A stretch of 64,000 nt of DNA from positions 1,860,001-1,924,000 of the forward strand of contig OZ241377.1 in NCBI GenBank assembly GCA_965200615.1, in the 5' to 3' direction. The translations under genes and the position numbers were made by a program. Positions 1 to 10,486 of the stretch are shown here, one piece after another (the stretch's first letter is position 1; each line of letters begins with the position of its first letter). The notes beneath the pieces were generated by a model. It worked only from the letters and a program-made list of their open reading frames with translations, was not told the DNA's origin and did not search any database. This stretch comes from Bin5 sp965200615. Its GTDB lineage: Bacteria; Chloroflexota; Anaerolineae; Caldilineales; Caldilineaceae.

Positions 1-93
1 ATGGCGGCGGTATACCTCCTGCCAGGTCTGGAAATCAGGCGTCTCCGTGTCCAGTATCGTTCCGTCAAAGTCAAATACGATCGCCTCCAGCAC
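1..93 (-). CDS. HAD-family hydrolase, N-terminal fragment cut by window edge
   Basis: Only the first 31 codons are inside the window, read leftward from a GTG at 93. They contain the HAD motif I, FDFDGTILDTE, at residues 7-17; its two aspartates are the nucleophile and general acid of this phosphatase/phosphomutase family. The DTE ending is typical of the beta-phosphoglucomutase/phosphoglycolate phosphatase branch. A purine-rich GAGAGGGAG lies just upstream, and an in-frame TAA nine codons upstream rules out an earlier start. It follows hemW on the same strand after a gap of about 96 bases. The substrate cannot be told from this fragment. Confidence 0.75.
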   Translation of the reverse strand, partial: MLEAIVFDFDGTILDTETPDFQTWQEVYRRH

Positions 94-189
94 CGGCGTT
101 CTCCCTCTCTGTTCTGGTTACGGGATGCCCCTGCCGTTCGGCCACTCGTGCGCGGGCAGGGCTGGTCAAGGCTGCTGCGGAAACGTCGC

Positions 190-1500
190 TCATGCCACAA
201 ACTCGCTGAACACGCGGTTCCCGACCAGCAGCCCCTTTGGGGTTAAGCGCACTCGTTCCCCGTCCGCCTCCAGCAGGCCGCCGTCATGCAGTCGATCCAG
301 GCTGGGGCCAAAGGCCACGCGCATTGGTTGCCCGTGCATCGCTTCGAAGCGTGCAAACGGCACACCCTCCCGCACGAGCCGCAGTCCCAGCATCATCGTC
401 TCGCCCATCGAAACCCCGGCCGGCAGCTCCTCATGGAAAGTGACAGGGCTCTCGTCCGCTTCGACCCGCCTGATGTAGCCCTGCACGCCCTTAACATTGG
501 ACCAACGGACGGCGGCAGCGGGCGCCCCCGACCCGGTTACAGGGTCACAGGAGCCGCCAAAAAGGAATGACAGGTCGCCTGCAGACTCCCCTCGCAGCCT
601 GGTGGGGTAACGCAGATGGCTGTGCGCGCCGGGCCCAACACCGATCCACTCCTGATTGCGCCAGTAAAGGAGATTGTGCCGGCAGGCAAAACCGGCGCCC
701 TGCACCCAGTTCGACACCTCGTACTGTTCGTAACCGGCTTCCCGCAGGCGGGACATCGCAATTTCGTACATCTCCGCCGCCAGGTCATCGTCCGGCGCCG
801 GCGTCCGCCCGGTCTCCACCCAGTGCGCCAGGGGAGTATCCGGCTCCACGATCAGACTGTAAAGGCTCAGGTGGCGGGGCGCCAGGTCCAAGGCTTTGTC
901 CAGACTGTCATGCCAGGCTTCCAGCGACTGTCGGGGCAGCCCGAACATGAAGTCAAGATTGATGTTGTCAAAGCCCGCTTCTGTGGCCGCGTCATAAGCG
1001 CGCAGAGCATCCTCCGCGTCGTGGATGCGGCCCAGAAAGTCCAGCTCCTCGGCCTGAAAACTCTGCACGCCCATGCTCAGTCGGTTCACGCCTGAACTGC
1101 GCAGCAGGGCGAACTGTCCTCGATCCTCGATGCCCGGATTGGCTTCACTGCTGATTTCAACGTCGACGGCCAGCTCGAACCGGTCGTGGACCTGTTCCAG
1201 GATCCGGCGCAACTGGCGCGAACTGAGCACGGTTGGCGTGCCGCCGCCGAGAAAGACGGTGTCTACCGTGCGGCCGTCGAGGCGCGCCGCCCACCGGCCG
1301 ATCTCGCGACAAAGGGCCTGAGTAAAGGCTTCGTACAGCGGTTCCAGACGGGCGTATGTATTGAAATCGCAGTAGGGGCATTTGCGGGCGCAAAACGGAA
1401 TGTGGATGTAGAGGCCCAATGGCCCTTCGCCGGCCGCCGCAAACGCAGGCGTTGATTGTTGACGGGAATCCTGCCTGCGGCATCCAGTCAAGACGTTCAT
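190..1500 (-). CDS. hemW: HemW-like radical SAM protein (coproporphyrinogen oxidase-like heme chaperone)
   Basis: The 436-residue protein has the radical SAM cluster motif CARKCPYCDF, with C37, C41 and C44, followed by FNTY as in the HemW/HemN group. A GGGTPT motif for SAM binding follows, and the C-terminal winged-helix HemN domain ends the protein. HemW homologues bind heme and are thought to deliver it to respiratory enzymes. Unlike true HemN they usually lack coproporphyrinogen oxidase activity. The first about 25 residues are poorly conserved, so the true start may be slightly downstream of the ATG used here. It is probably co-transcribed with the FHA regulator gene upstream. Confidence 0.9.
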   Translation of the reverse strand: MNVLTGCRRQDSRQQSTPAFAAAGEGPLGLYIHIPFCARKCPYCDFNTYARLEPLYEAFTQALCREIGRWAARLDGRTVDTVFLGGGTPTVLSSRQLRRILEQVHDRFELAVDVEISSEANPGIEDRGQFALLRSSGVNRLSMGVQSFQAEELDFLGRIHDAEDALRAYDAATEAGFDNINLDFMFGLPRQSLEAWHDSLDKALDLAPRHLSLYSLIVEPDTPLAHWVETGRTPAPDDDLAAEMYEIAMSRLREAGYEQYEVSNWVQGAGFACRHNLLYWRNQEWIGVGPGAHSHLRYPTRLRGESAGDLSFLFGGSCDPVTGSGAPAAAVRWSNVKGVQGYIRRVEADESPVTFHEELPAGVSMGETMMLGLRLVREGVPFARFEAMHGQPMRVAFGPSLDRLHDGGLLEADGERVRLTPKGLLVGNRVFSEFVA

Positions 1501-1589
1501 CAGCCCTCAGTCGTCGCTCCTTAGGCGAGCAAAAAGTGAAGAGAAACGACAAGAGAGGGAGCCTCGCCTTTCACGCCCCGCCCTTGCGG

Positions 1590-2318
1590 TCAGGGATTCT
1601 CCAACCGGAAGCCGTGGCCGCGCACTGTTACAATGAAGTTGGATCTCTCGTCGTGCTCGTAGAGCCGTTCCCGCAGCCGGCGCACCAGGGCGTCGATGGC
1701 CTGCTTGCTGACACCGGCCCCGCTCGTCTCCGGCCAGACCGCCTGCACGATCTGCTCACGAGTCATCACCCCGCCTCCCTCATGCCAGAGGGCCCTCAGC
1801 AGACGGTACTGATGAAGACTCAACGGGGGCTCCAACAGCGAGCCGTTCAGCCACACCTGGCGGGTCTCTTCTTCAATGCGGAGCCCTGATTCGGCCTGCG
1901 CATCCTGTTCGCCAGAGTCCAGGGTCAGGGGCGTGGTCGCCTCGTCGTCGACAAAGGACAGCTTAAAGCGCAGCGCGATCTGCACCTCGTCACCGTCCGA
2001 CAGACTATGCGACCCGTCGGCAATATCCACGCCATTGACATGGGTTCCGTTCTTGCTGCCCATGTCCTCGATCGAATAACCGTAGCCGTCCCAGAAAATA
2101 CGGGCGTGGTTCCGGCTTACCTGGCGGTCCGGCAGGGTGACCTGGCATTCATCGTGGCGCCCAATGATCAGAGGGGTGGTTCGGCTGAGGGGCCAGCCCT
2201 GGCCGGTCTGGTTGCCGTGACGGAGGATCAGCATAGCCGTCTCTCGTTGCCTGTCGACGGGGCGAGCGCTCTGTGACTCACCGTATCGTTGTTCAGCGTT
2301 TGGACCCTCTTGCGTCAT
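1590..2318 (-). CDS. FHA domain protein with C-terminal OmpR/PhoB-type winged helix
   Basis: The N-terminal half (about residues 30-115) is a forkhead-associated domain, with the phosphothreonine-binding signatures GRH at 53-55, SRNHA at 68-72 and GSKNGT at 87-92. The last about 95 residues form a winged-helix DNA-binding domain of the Trans_reg_C type, ending in VTVRGHGFRL. The arrangement suggests a transcription factor controlled by binding a phosphothreonine protein rather than by Asp phosphorylation, since no receiver domain is present. The ATG at 2318 is preferred because AGAGGG sits six bases upstream; in-frame ATGs exist at 2324 and 2342. It is divergent from a Ser/Thr kinase gene, which is an obvious candidate partner. 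Confidence 0.88.
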   Translation of the reverse strand: MTQEGPNAEQRYGESQSARPVDRQRETAMLILRHGNQTGQGWPLSRTTPLIIGRHDECQVTLPDRQVSRNHARIFWDGYGYSIEDMGSKNGTHVNGVDIADGSHSLSDGDEVQIALRFKLSFVDDEATTPLTLDSGEQDAQAESGLRIEEETRQVWLNGSLLEPPLSLHQYRLLRALWHEGGGVMTREQIVQAVWPETSGAGVSKQAIDALVRRLRERLYEHDERSNFIVTVRGHGFRLENP

Positions 2319-2475
2319 TTCCATCCCTCTTAAAAATAGCATGCAAAGTAAGTAGTAACATCACTTGCATATTCTGCCGTCTGTTTTTAGTATGTGTTCC
2401 TGTAACTGCGCCCTCGAACGATAATAGCGACAGGACTTTCGCGAACTTGGCGTAGCGATGCCGAGGAGGAAGTTC

Positions 2476-2504
2476 ATTATATCGAAGCGGTTGACATACG
2501 TCAA
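2476..2504 (-). promoter_or_regulatory. Sigma70-like promoter for the FHA regulator gene
   Basis: On the minus strand TTGACG (2504-2499) is followed after exactly 17 bases by a consensus TATAAT (2481-2476). This would start transcription near 2469, giving a leader of about 150 bases before the FHA gene. The -35 box lies inside the palindrome at 2489-2506. Confidence 0.6.
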
Positions 2505-2506
2505 CC
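2489..2506. promoter_or_regulatory. Perfect inverted repeat, probable operator
   Basis: GGTTGAC-ATAC-GTCAACC is a perfect 7-base inverted repeat with a 4-base spacer. It contains the -35 box of the leftward promoter and, on the plus strand, TTGACA, a possible -35 for rightward transcription toward the kinase. The position suggests a dimeric regulator controlling both genes. Whether the neighbouring winged-helix protein binds it is inference. Confidence 0.5.
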
Positions 2507-2698
2507 AGTTCATTCAAAATGGGGCGCACGACCCGGCTACAGCATACGATCTCCCGGCCCGACCGATAGGCTATATGCAGCGGTCTGCCGCACCGCATTG
2601 CTGCATCGCCTCCCCTGCAGGCGCGCAGCGGGCGGCAACTTTTTCTCTTCCGGAGATAACCTGTCTTCGGCGGACCGGTAGTTTTGCAGAGGTGTCAC

Positions 2699-3703
2699 TT
2701 GGCTACTGTACTGGATTCAGATTCGATCCTGCGCGGACGATATGAAATAGTTCGGCTCGTCGGTCAAGGCGGCATGGGCGCGGTCTATCAGGCCAACGAT
2801 CTGCGCCTGGACGGGCGCGTCTGCGCGATCAAAGAGATCCTGCCCGCCCTCCTCCTCGACCAGCGCGGGCCTGAATTGGACCTGGGGCAGACGATCGAAC
2901 AGTTTTACCAGGAAGCCAGTGTCCTCGCCCGCCTCGATCATCCCAACCTCCCCAAGGTTTCGGACTACTTTTCCGTGGACGGACGTGAGTATCTGGTCAT
3001 GGACTTCATCGAAGGCCGTGATCTGCAAGAGATCGTGAATGAAGCAGTGCGACAAAAGAAGCGCCTCTCCGAAACACAGGTGCTGCTCTGGGCTGCACAG
3101 CTCCTGGACGCTCTCGAATACCTGCATTGCCAGGAACCGCCGGTGCTCCACCGCGACATCAAACCGGGCAACATCAAGATCACGCCCGAAAACAGATTGA
3201 AACTGGTGGACTTCGGCCTTGTAAAAGTCATGCAACCGGACGACGCCCGCACGGTGACGGTCGTCCAGGGCCGGGGCACCGTCGCCTACACGCCCCTCGA
3301 ACAGTATGGCGGCGACACCGGCCACACCGACGTGCGCACAGATATCTACAGCGTAGGCGCGACGCTATACCACCTGTTGGCGGGGACGCCCCCGCAGGAT
3401 GCCAAAGAGCGCTTCCTCAAGTCAGGGCTGCTCGAGCCGCTGCGGCAACTGAATCCGGCCATCTCGACGCGGACCGAGCGGGCGGTCTTCCAGGCGCTGG
3501 CCATGCATCCCGACGAACGGCCCCCCAGTATCGCGGAATTGCGGCAGGCGCTGTTCGGAGCCGACAGCGCACGCAAGGATCCGACCACAGATCTGCTGCC
3601 GCCTTCCTCCTGGATTGAAATCCTCCACAAAAACAGAATGCTGATCGGGACCACCGTCTTGCTCTTCATCATCGCCACCGTTATCAGCATCTACGATCTC
3701 TGA
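2699..3703 (+). CDS. Membrane-anchored PknB-like serine/threonine protein kinase
   Basis: A complete Hanks-type kinase domain fills residues 14-290, with the glycine loop GQGGMG (22-27), catalytic lysine K45, the HRDIKPGN loop at 151-158 and DFG at 171-173. One transmembrane helix follows at about 305-327, with almost nothing after it, so there is no external sensor domain. The TTG at 2699 is chosen because AGAGG ends six bases upstream; an in-frame TTG at 2686 lies before this site. The protein is 334 residues. A phosphorylated threonine on this kinase or a substrate could be read by the divergent FHA regulator. Confidence 0.9.
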   Translation: MATVLDSDSILRGRYEIVRLVGQGGMGAVYQANDLRLDGRVCAIKEILPALLLDQRGPELDLGQTIEQFYQEASVLARLDHPNLPKVSDYFSVDGREYLVMDFIEGRDLQEIVNEAVRQKKRLSETQVLLWAAQLLDALEYLHCQEPPVLHRDIKPGNIKITPENRLKLVDFGLVKVMQPDDARTVTVVQGRGTVAYTPLEQYGGDTGHTDVRTDIYSVGATLYHLLAGTPPQDAKERFLKSGLLEPLRQLNPAISTRTERAVFQALAMHPDERPPSIAELRQALFGADSARKDPTTDLLPPSSWIEILHKNRMLIGTTVLLFIIATVISIYDL

Positions 3704-4060
3704 CAAAGCCCTCTGACAATCTCAGCATCCTGTGCAAATGATGGGCTGCAAAAGCCCGGCACAGGCGCGCTTAATTCGCGTAGTCCGCTCCCGGCCAGCG
3801 GCGTCGAGCAAGTAAAAAAGAATGCTTCATCAACGCTGTGAAAATTTGCGCAATCCTTCTCCCCCCCTTATACTGAAAGCTGTCTTTTTCAGGAATTTCG
3901 GCGGCTCCACTGTAGTCTTTCCCCCTGATCGAACGATTCAGCGGGCAGCCGCGAACTGGAAGACGGTCAAGGGAGTTCCCCATGTCCTGGCCCGCCGCCT
4001 GACTTTGCGCCGGTGGCCGACCGTCTGAAATTGTCGTTTACAGGAGGATAGATTTTTTCC
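3704..4060. other. Intergenic region upstream of the ATP synthase operon
   Basis: This 357-base spacer contains a promoter candidate (annotated separately) and the ribosome binding site AGGAGGAT before atpB. A weak hairpin built on GGGCT and AGCCC near 3742-3757 may end the kinase transcript. No atpI gene, which often precedes atpB in other phyla, is present here. Confidence 0.6.
3846..3874 (+). promoter_or_regulatory. Promoter candidate for the atp operon
   Basis: TTGCGC (3846-3851) and TATACT (3869-3874) are separated by 17 bases. Predicted start of transcription is near 3881, giving a leader of about 180 bases. It is the best sigma70-like match upstream of atpB. Confidence 0.5.
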
Positions 4061-5005
4061 ATGAATCTTCTCCGAGCTTTCCTCTCGAATGCACGTCTTC
4101 GCAACGCGACCATCGGCATCATTGTGCTGCTCGTCTTGAGCGTGGCGCCTTTCTTCAAAGCCCCTCCTCCCCACGTCGAGTTGGCCGCCGAAGCGCTGCT
4201 TGAACACGGGCCAAAGTGGTTCACCAACGGTCTGCTGACCACCTTACTGGTCGACCTTATCATTATCCTGTTGGCAGTCTTCGCCGTCTCCAGAATGAAG
4301 GAGGTGCCTGGCGCCTGGCAGAACATTGTGGAGATGCTGGTCGAAGGCATGTGGAACCTGACCCAGAGCATCGCCGGCCACGGCTCCGCCAACAGCCGCA
4401 AGTTCTTCCCTTGGGTGATCACCATATTCATCTTCGTTCTGGTCAGCAACTATATCGGCCTGCTGCCCGGCTTCGGCTCGATCGGCATCTACCATAGTGG
4501 CGCCGAGAACCACGCACAGGCAGAGCTGGGCAACCGGCTCGCGATGGCCGGCGCAGAAAGCGTAGCCGTCGCCGCCCCCGCCGAGGAAGGCAAACCGGTC
4601 CTTGTCCCCCTGTTCCGCAGCCCCTCCGCCGACCTGAACATGACCCTGGCCCTGGCCCTCATCTCCGTCTTCATGACCCAGTTCTTCGGCGTCCAGGCCC
4701 TGGGATTGCGCTACTTCACCAAGTTCTTCAAAAACCCGTTCAAGGATGGGATGGGGTCTGTGGTGGGCTTCTTCGAACTGATCGCCGAAATCTCGAAAAT
4801 CATCAGCTTCTCGTTTCGTCTCTTCGGCAATATCTTCGCCGGTGAAGTCGTCCTGCTGGTGATGGCCTTTCTCGTTACCTTCCTCCTGCCCAGCATATTC
4901 TATGGACTGGAGCTGTTCATCGGATTCATCCAGGCGCTTGTATTCATGTTGCTGACCCTGGCCTTCTTCACCATGGCCACCGTCAGCCACGACGATCACC
5001 ATTAA
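4061..5005 (+). CDS. atpB: ATP synthase Fo subunit a
   Basis: This 314-residue integral membrane protein forms the proton half-channels next to the c-ring. It has at least five hydrophobic segments and the conserved region FFELIAEISKIISFSFRLFG, which contains the essential arginine of the family, followed by the C-terminal helix with FIQALVFMLLTLAFF. A poorly conserved insertion of about 50 residues (around 150-190, rich in Ala and Glu) lies in a loop. A clear AGGAGGAT precedes the ATG. It is the first gene of an operon in the order B-E-F-H-A-G-D-C. Confidence 0.96.
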   Translation: MNLLRAFLSNARLRNATIGIIVLLVLSVAPFFKAPPPHVELAAEALLEHGPKWFTNGLLTTLLVDLIIILLAVFAVSRMKEVPGAWQNIVEMLVEGMWNLTQSIAGHGSANSRKFFPWVITIFIFVLVSNYIGLLPGFGSIGIYHSGAENHAQAELGNRLAMAGAESVAVAAPAEEGKPVLVPLFRSPSADLNMTLALALISVFMTQFFGVQALGLRYFTKFFKNPFKDGMGSVVGFFELIAEISKIISFSFRLFGNIFAGEVVLLVMAFLVTFLLPSIFYGLELFIGFIQALVFMLLTLAFFTMATVSHDDHH

Positions 5006-5100
5006 CGTCAGTTGCCGGTGACCGGATTGCTCCCGGACCCACTCGCAAGACTGATCACGAACCACTAATCACAGCAGTTAAGAAAAAGGAGTTCACACTC

Positions 5101-5328
5101 ATGGATGTTGAAGTCGCAAAGGAACTGGGTTCTGCGCTTGCTATCGGATTGGGCGCAATTGGCCCTGGTGTAGGCATCGGTCTGATTGGCGCCAAAGCGA
5201 TGGAAGCGATGGGCCGCAATCCTGAAGTGACCAACACTGTGCAGACGAACATGCTGCTCGGTTTCGCCTTCTGTGAATCGGTCGCTATCTATGCGCTCGT
5301 TATCTCCCTGTTGGTCAAGTTCGTCTGA
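5101..5328 (+). CDS. atpE: ATP synthase Fo subunit c (rotor ring)
   Basis: This 75-residue hairpin of two membrane helices is joined by the polar loop RNPE. The ion-carrying carboxylate is E59 in helix 2 (FCESVAIYALV), with S60 and Y64 alongside. In sodium-binding rings a glutamine is found in helix 1 of GPGVGQG; here the motif is GPGVGIG, with isoleucine at residue 26. This points to proton coupling, though some Na+-type side chains on helix 2 are kept. AAGGAG lies upstream of the ATG. Confidence 0.96.
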   Translation: MDVEVAKELGSALAIGLGAIGPGVGIGLIGAKAMEAMGRNPEVTNTVQTNMLLGFAFCESVAIYALVISLLVKFV

Positions 5329-5442
5329 ACCTGTTCTCAGTGGCCCGAGTTCAGTCGTCAGTGACCTGTGTTCACTTCCATAGGCCGGTGAAACGACCGG
5401 CCCCGAACCACGAGCCACTGCAGCGTATCCAGGAGGTTGGCC

Positions 5443-5952
5443 TTGGACGCTCTCGATAAATTAGGTATCAGTTGGCAGTTATTGCTCTCGCAGATCGTCA
5501 ACTTCGGGCTGTTGATGGTTATTCTGCAGCAGCTACTCTACAAGCCGGTTCTGAACATGATCGAGCAGCGCAAACAGCGCATCGCCGAGGGTTTGGAGCA
5601 GGCCGACAAGGCGTCGAACGCGGCCGCCGAAGCCGAAGCGGAGAAACAGGCGATCCTTGAAGAGGCCCGCCGCGAAGCGCAGGAAGTGCGCGCCCAGGCG
5701 ACCCGCGACGCCGAACGCATCGCCCAGGACGTTCGCGGCCGCGCCGATCAGGAGGCCCAGGAAATCCGTATGAAGGCCCAGGCCGACGCCGAAGCGCAGA
5801 CAGCCGCCGTCATGGCCGACGCCCGAAAGCAGATCGCCGACCTGGCCATCGCCGCGACCGAGCAGATCCTGGGCCGTGAGCTGGCAAACCGGGCTGAGCA
5901 GGAACGCTTTGTCACCGACTATCTGGCCCAGCAAAACGGGAGCGGTTCATGA
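5443..5952 (+). CDS. atpF: ATP synthase Fo subunit b (peripheral stalk)
   Basis: One N-terminal membrane helix (about residues 10-30) is followed by a long charged coiled coil, as expected for the dimeric stator stalk that joins Fo to subunit delta. The start is TTG at 5443, six bases after a perfect AGGAGG; the TTG at 5437 directly abuts that site and is unlikely. This gives 169 residues, a normal length. Its stop overlaps the atpH start by four bases, indicating translational coupling. Confidence 0.95.
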   Translation: MDALDKLGISWQLLLSQIVNFGLLMVILQQLLYKPVLNMIEQRKQRIAEGLEQADKASNAAAEAEAEKQAILEEARREAQEVRAQATRDAERIAQDVRGRADQEAQEIRMKAQADAEAQTAAVMADARKQIADLAIAATEQILGRELANRAEQERFVTDYLAQQNGSGS

Positions 5953-6446
5953 GCGAGCGCGCGACGGCCGAACGATATGCCCAGGCCATTCTCGAGGCAA
6001 TCGTAGAGCAGTGGCAATCGACGCTGACCGAAATCGCTGACGCCTTGGCGCAGGACCCGAAACTGGGCGCAGACGTCGACTCCGTCGCAGCCGCGATTCC
6101 CGACGACGCCGCCCCGGAACTGCAAAACTTCGTCAAAATGCTCGTGCAGGAGGGCGATACAACGCTCCTGCCGCGCGTAATCGCCGCTTTGGGCGCCAGT
6201 CTGCGGGGTGAAACCGGACCGCAGTCAGCTGACATCACAAGCGCCATCGAGTTGGGTGACGACGCACAAGAGCAGATTCGCCAGCGACTCACCGAACAGT
6301 ACGGCGAGGACATCGTCTTCAGCTTCGACGTCGACCCATCCCTGATGGGCGGCCTGCGCATCCGCGTCGGCGATCAGTTGATCGACAACACCGTCGCAAA
6401 TCGGCTGATGGCTCTGCGCGAAATGGTCGCGTCTTCGGTGCGGTGA
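5949..6446 (+). CDS. atpH: ATP synthase F1 subunit delta
   Basis: This 165-residue protein joins the b stalk to the top of F1 (OSCP-like). It starts at the ATGA overlap with atpF. The conserved C-terminal end, with DPSLMGGLRIRVGDQLIDNTVANRLMALR spread over about residues 132-160, is the recognisable part; the N-terminal six-helix bundle is divergent and slightly short for the family (about 175-180 is usual). Confidence 0.93.
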   Translation: MSERATAERYAQAILEAIVEQWQSTLTEIADALAQDPKLGADVDSVAAAIPDDAAPELQNFVKMLVQEGDTTLLPRVIAALGASLRGETGPQSADITSAIELGDDAQEQIRQRLTEQYGEDIVFSFDVDPSLMGGLRIRVGDQLIDNTVANRLMALREMVASSVR

Positions 6447-6540
6447 ATTTGGAATTGGCAGCCGGTTTCGGGTCCTGACCTGCAGGCCGCAAGCCTGCCA
6501 GGAACCGACAACTGAAAATATATAATAAAGGACAGCGCTT

Positions 6541-8070
<1,530 letters not shown>

Positions 8071-8146
8071 CTCCGTAATCGGTTGTCAGTGAACAGCGCA
8101 GCAACACGGCATCCCGCCACGGATCACTGCGTCTGAGGAGGCATTG

Positions 8147-9016
8147 GTGGCAAGCACACGTGAGATTCGCCGTCGCATCCGCTCGGTCAGGAACATCTCT
8201 CAGGTCACGCGCGCGATGGAGGCCGTAGCGGCATCCAAAATGCGTCGCGCCCAGCAGCAGGTAATGGCGACCCGTCCCTATGCGGAAAAGGCCCTCGAAG
8301 TGCTGAGCCACATCGCCCGCCTGCACGGCAGCGGCGACGCCATGGACGCGCTCATCACCTCCAGAGCCGAAATAAAGCGGGTCGGGATCGTTCTTATCAC
8401 GGCCGATCGCGGCCTGGCCGGCGGCTTCAATGCCAACGTGTTGCGGCAAAATGCAGCCTTCATCAAAGAGCAGCGTGACCAGGGACGGGAAGTAGAGGTC
8501 GTTGCCGTCGGCAGGAAGGGCCGTGACTGGATTTTGCGCTACGACCCAGCCATCCGCGCCGAATTCACCAACATGCCCGATACCCTCGCCACCGCTGACA
8601 TCGCGCCCATCTCCCGAACCGTCATCGATGACTTCCGCTCCGAGCGCTTCGATGAAGTCCACATCATCTTTACCGACTTTGTCAACACGCTGATCCAGCG
8701 GCCCACAGTGCAACAGATTCTGCCCGTCGTTCCGGCAGAGACAACCGCAACGATGCCGCCGGACTATATCTTTGAGCCAAGCGTCGAGGCTGTGCTGGAG
8801 CAGGTACTGATCGGCTTCACCGAAGTGCAGATCCTGCAAGCCATGTACGAAAGCATCGCCAGCGAACACTCAGCCCGCATGGTCGCCATGCGCAACGCCA
8901 CCGAAGCCGCCAATGAGCTCGTCGACGAGTTGACATTGACTTACAACAAGGCCCGTCAGGAAGGCATCACCCGTGAACTGATGGACATTATCGGCGGTTC
9001 GATCGGTCTCGAATAG
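8147..9016 (+). CDS. atpG: ATP synthase F1 subunit gamma (central shaft)
   Basis: The start is GTG at 8147 after GAGGAGGC; a TTG one codon earlier is less well placed. The 289-residue protein has the coiled-coil N-terminus STREIRRRIRSVRNISQVTRAME and the conserved C-terminal MVAMRNATEAANELV...NKARQEGITRELMDIIGG, which together form the rotating shaft within the alpha-beta hexamer. Confidence 0.97.
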   Translation: MASTREIRRRIRSVRNISQVTRAMEAVAASKMRRAQQQVMATRPYAEKALEVLSHIARLHGSGDAMDALITSRAEIKRVGIVLITADRGLAGGFNANVLRQNAAFIKEQRDQGREVEVVAVGRKGRDWILRYDPAIRAEFTNMPDTLATADIAPISRTVIDDFRSERFDEVHIIFTDFVNTLIQRPTVQQILPVVPAETTATMPPDYIFEPSVEAVLEQVLIGFTEVQILQAMYESIASEHSARMVAMRNATEAANELVDELTLTYNKARQEGITRELMDIIGGSIGLE

Positions 9017-9064
9017 AACTGAGCGGGCTGAAAGGCCCCTTCCCATAGCAGAACGGAGCGTACC

Positions 9065-10486
9065 ATGTCAGAAAACGGAAGCAACGGCCGCATCAGCGGC
9101 TCCGTGTCCAGCGTAGTAGGTCCGGTGGTGGATTTCTCCTTCACAGGCGAAGATCTGCCCGAGATCTACGATGCCGTCTACGTCGACCTCGACGACGATT
9201 CGACCTTGGTCTGTGAGGTGCAGCAGCATCTCGGGGAGGGCGCTGTCCGTGCGGTGGCCATGAGTTCTACCGACGGCATGCGCCGCGGCATGGAAGGCTA
9301 CTCCTTCGGCGCGCCCATCACCGTGCCTGTCGGGCCGGGAACATTGGGGCGCATCTTCGACGTGTCCGGCAATACAATCGACAGCGATGAAGAGGTCGAT
9401 GCCGCCGACCGCTATTCCATCCACCGCGAACCGCCCAGTTTTGCCGACCGCAGCACGCAGGCCGAGCTGTTCGAGACCGGCGTAAAGGTCATCGACCTGA
9501 TCGCCCCCTTCACCAAGGGCGGCAAGACCGGCATCTTCGGCGGCGCCGGTGTCGGCAAGACCGTCATCATTCAGGAGCTGATCAACAACGTCGCCGAGTA
9601 TCACAGCGGCTACTCCGTTTTCGCCGGTGTCGGCGAACGCAGCCGCGAGGGCAATGACCTTTGGCACGAAATGCGTGAATCCGGCGTAATCGATTCGACC
9701 GTGATGGTTTTCGGCCAGATGAACGAGCCGCCCGGCGCCCGCCTGCGGGTCGGCCTCACCGGCGTCACCATGGCCGAGTACTTCCGCGATGAGGGCCGCG
9801 ATGTCCTCCTCTTCATCGACAACATCTTCCGTTTCGTGCAGGCTGGTTCCGAAGTGTCGGCCCTGCTTGGCCGCCTTCCCAGCGCTGTCGGCTACGCGCC
9901 CACGCTCGGCACCGATATGGGTGAGCTGCAGGAGCGCATCACCTCCACCAATGTCGGCTCAATTACATCGATGCAGGCCGTCTACGTGCCCGCCGATGAC
10001 TACACCGACCCCGCGCCGGCCACGACCTTCGCCCACCTGGACGCCACCATTACCCTGGAACGCGCCCTTGCCGAACAGTCGCTCTACCCGGCTATGGACC
10101 CGCTCGGCTCCACCAGCCGCATCCTCGATCCTCTAATCGTCGGCGAAGAACACTACAACGTCGCCCGCGAGGTGCAACAGACCCTCCAGCGCTACCGCGA
10201 CCTGCAGGACATCATCGCCATTCTCGGCGTTGAGGAGTTGAGCGAAGACGACAAGCTCATCGTCGCCCGCGCCCGCAAGATTCAGCGCTTCCTCACCCAG
10301 CCGATGCACGTGGCCGAGGTCTTCACCGGCCAGCCCGGCGAGTACGTCAGAATCGATGACACTGTGAGCGGCTTCCGTGAGATCCTGGACGGCAAGCACG
10401 ATGACCTGCCCGAGCAGGCCTTCTATATGGTCGGTTCCATCGAGAAAGCGGTCGAAAAGGGTGAGCAGCTGAGGCAGGAAGAATGA
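9065..10486 (+). CDS. atpD: ATP synthase F1 subunit beta (catalytic)
   Basis: This 473-residue catalytic subunit has the P-loop GGAGVGKTV, the catalytic glutamate in GERSREGND and the DELSEED-region equivalent near ILGVEELSEDDK. The family signature PAPATTFAHLDATITLERALAE is present. The stop overlaps atpC by four bases. Confidence 0.98.
   Translation: MSENGSNGRISGSVSSVVGPVVDFSFTGEDLPEIYDAVYVDLDDDSTLVCEVQQHLGEGAVRAVAMSSTDGMRRGMEGYSFGAPITVPVGPGTLGRIFDVSGNTIDSDEEVDAADRYSIHREPPSFADRSTQAELFETGVKVIDLIAPFTKGGKTGIFGGAGVGKTVIIQELINNVAEYHSGYSVFAGVGERSREGNDLWHEMRESGVIDSTVMVFGQMNEPPGARLRVGLTGVTMAEYFRDEGRDVLLFIDNIFRFVQAGSEVSALLGRLPSAVGYAPTLGTDMGELQERITSTNVGSITSMQAVYVPADDYTDPAPATTFAHLDATITLERALAEQSLYPAMDPLGSTSRILDPLIVGEEHYNVAREVQQTLQRYRDLQDIIAILGVEELSEDDKLIVARARKIQRFLTQPMHVAEVFTGQPGEYVRIDDTVSGFREILDGKHDDLPEQAFYMVGSIEKAVEKGEQLRQEE

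Larger units (their letters stand above)
2319..2698. other. Divergent intergenic region between FHA regulator and kinase
   Basis: This 380-base spacer separates the FHA/winged-helix gene and the kinase gene. It holds a sigma70-like promoter on the minus strand and a perfect inverted repeat (both annotated separately). The segment 2330-2530 is richer in A and T than its neighbours. I found no convincing small gene in it; the open frames present lack recognisable products or good ribosome binding sites. Confidence 0.6.

Noticed and set aside
3738..3760. GGGCT...AGCCC hairpin as terminator of the kinase gene
   Set aside because: Stem of only five pairs and no T run, so not listed as a separate terminator.
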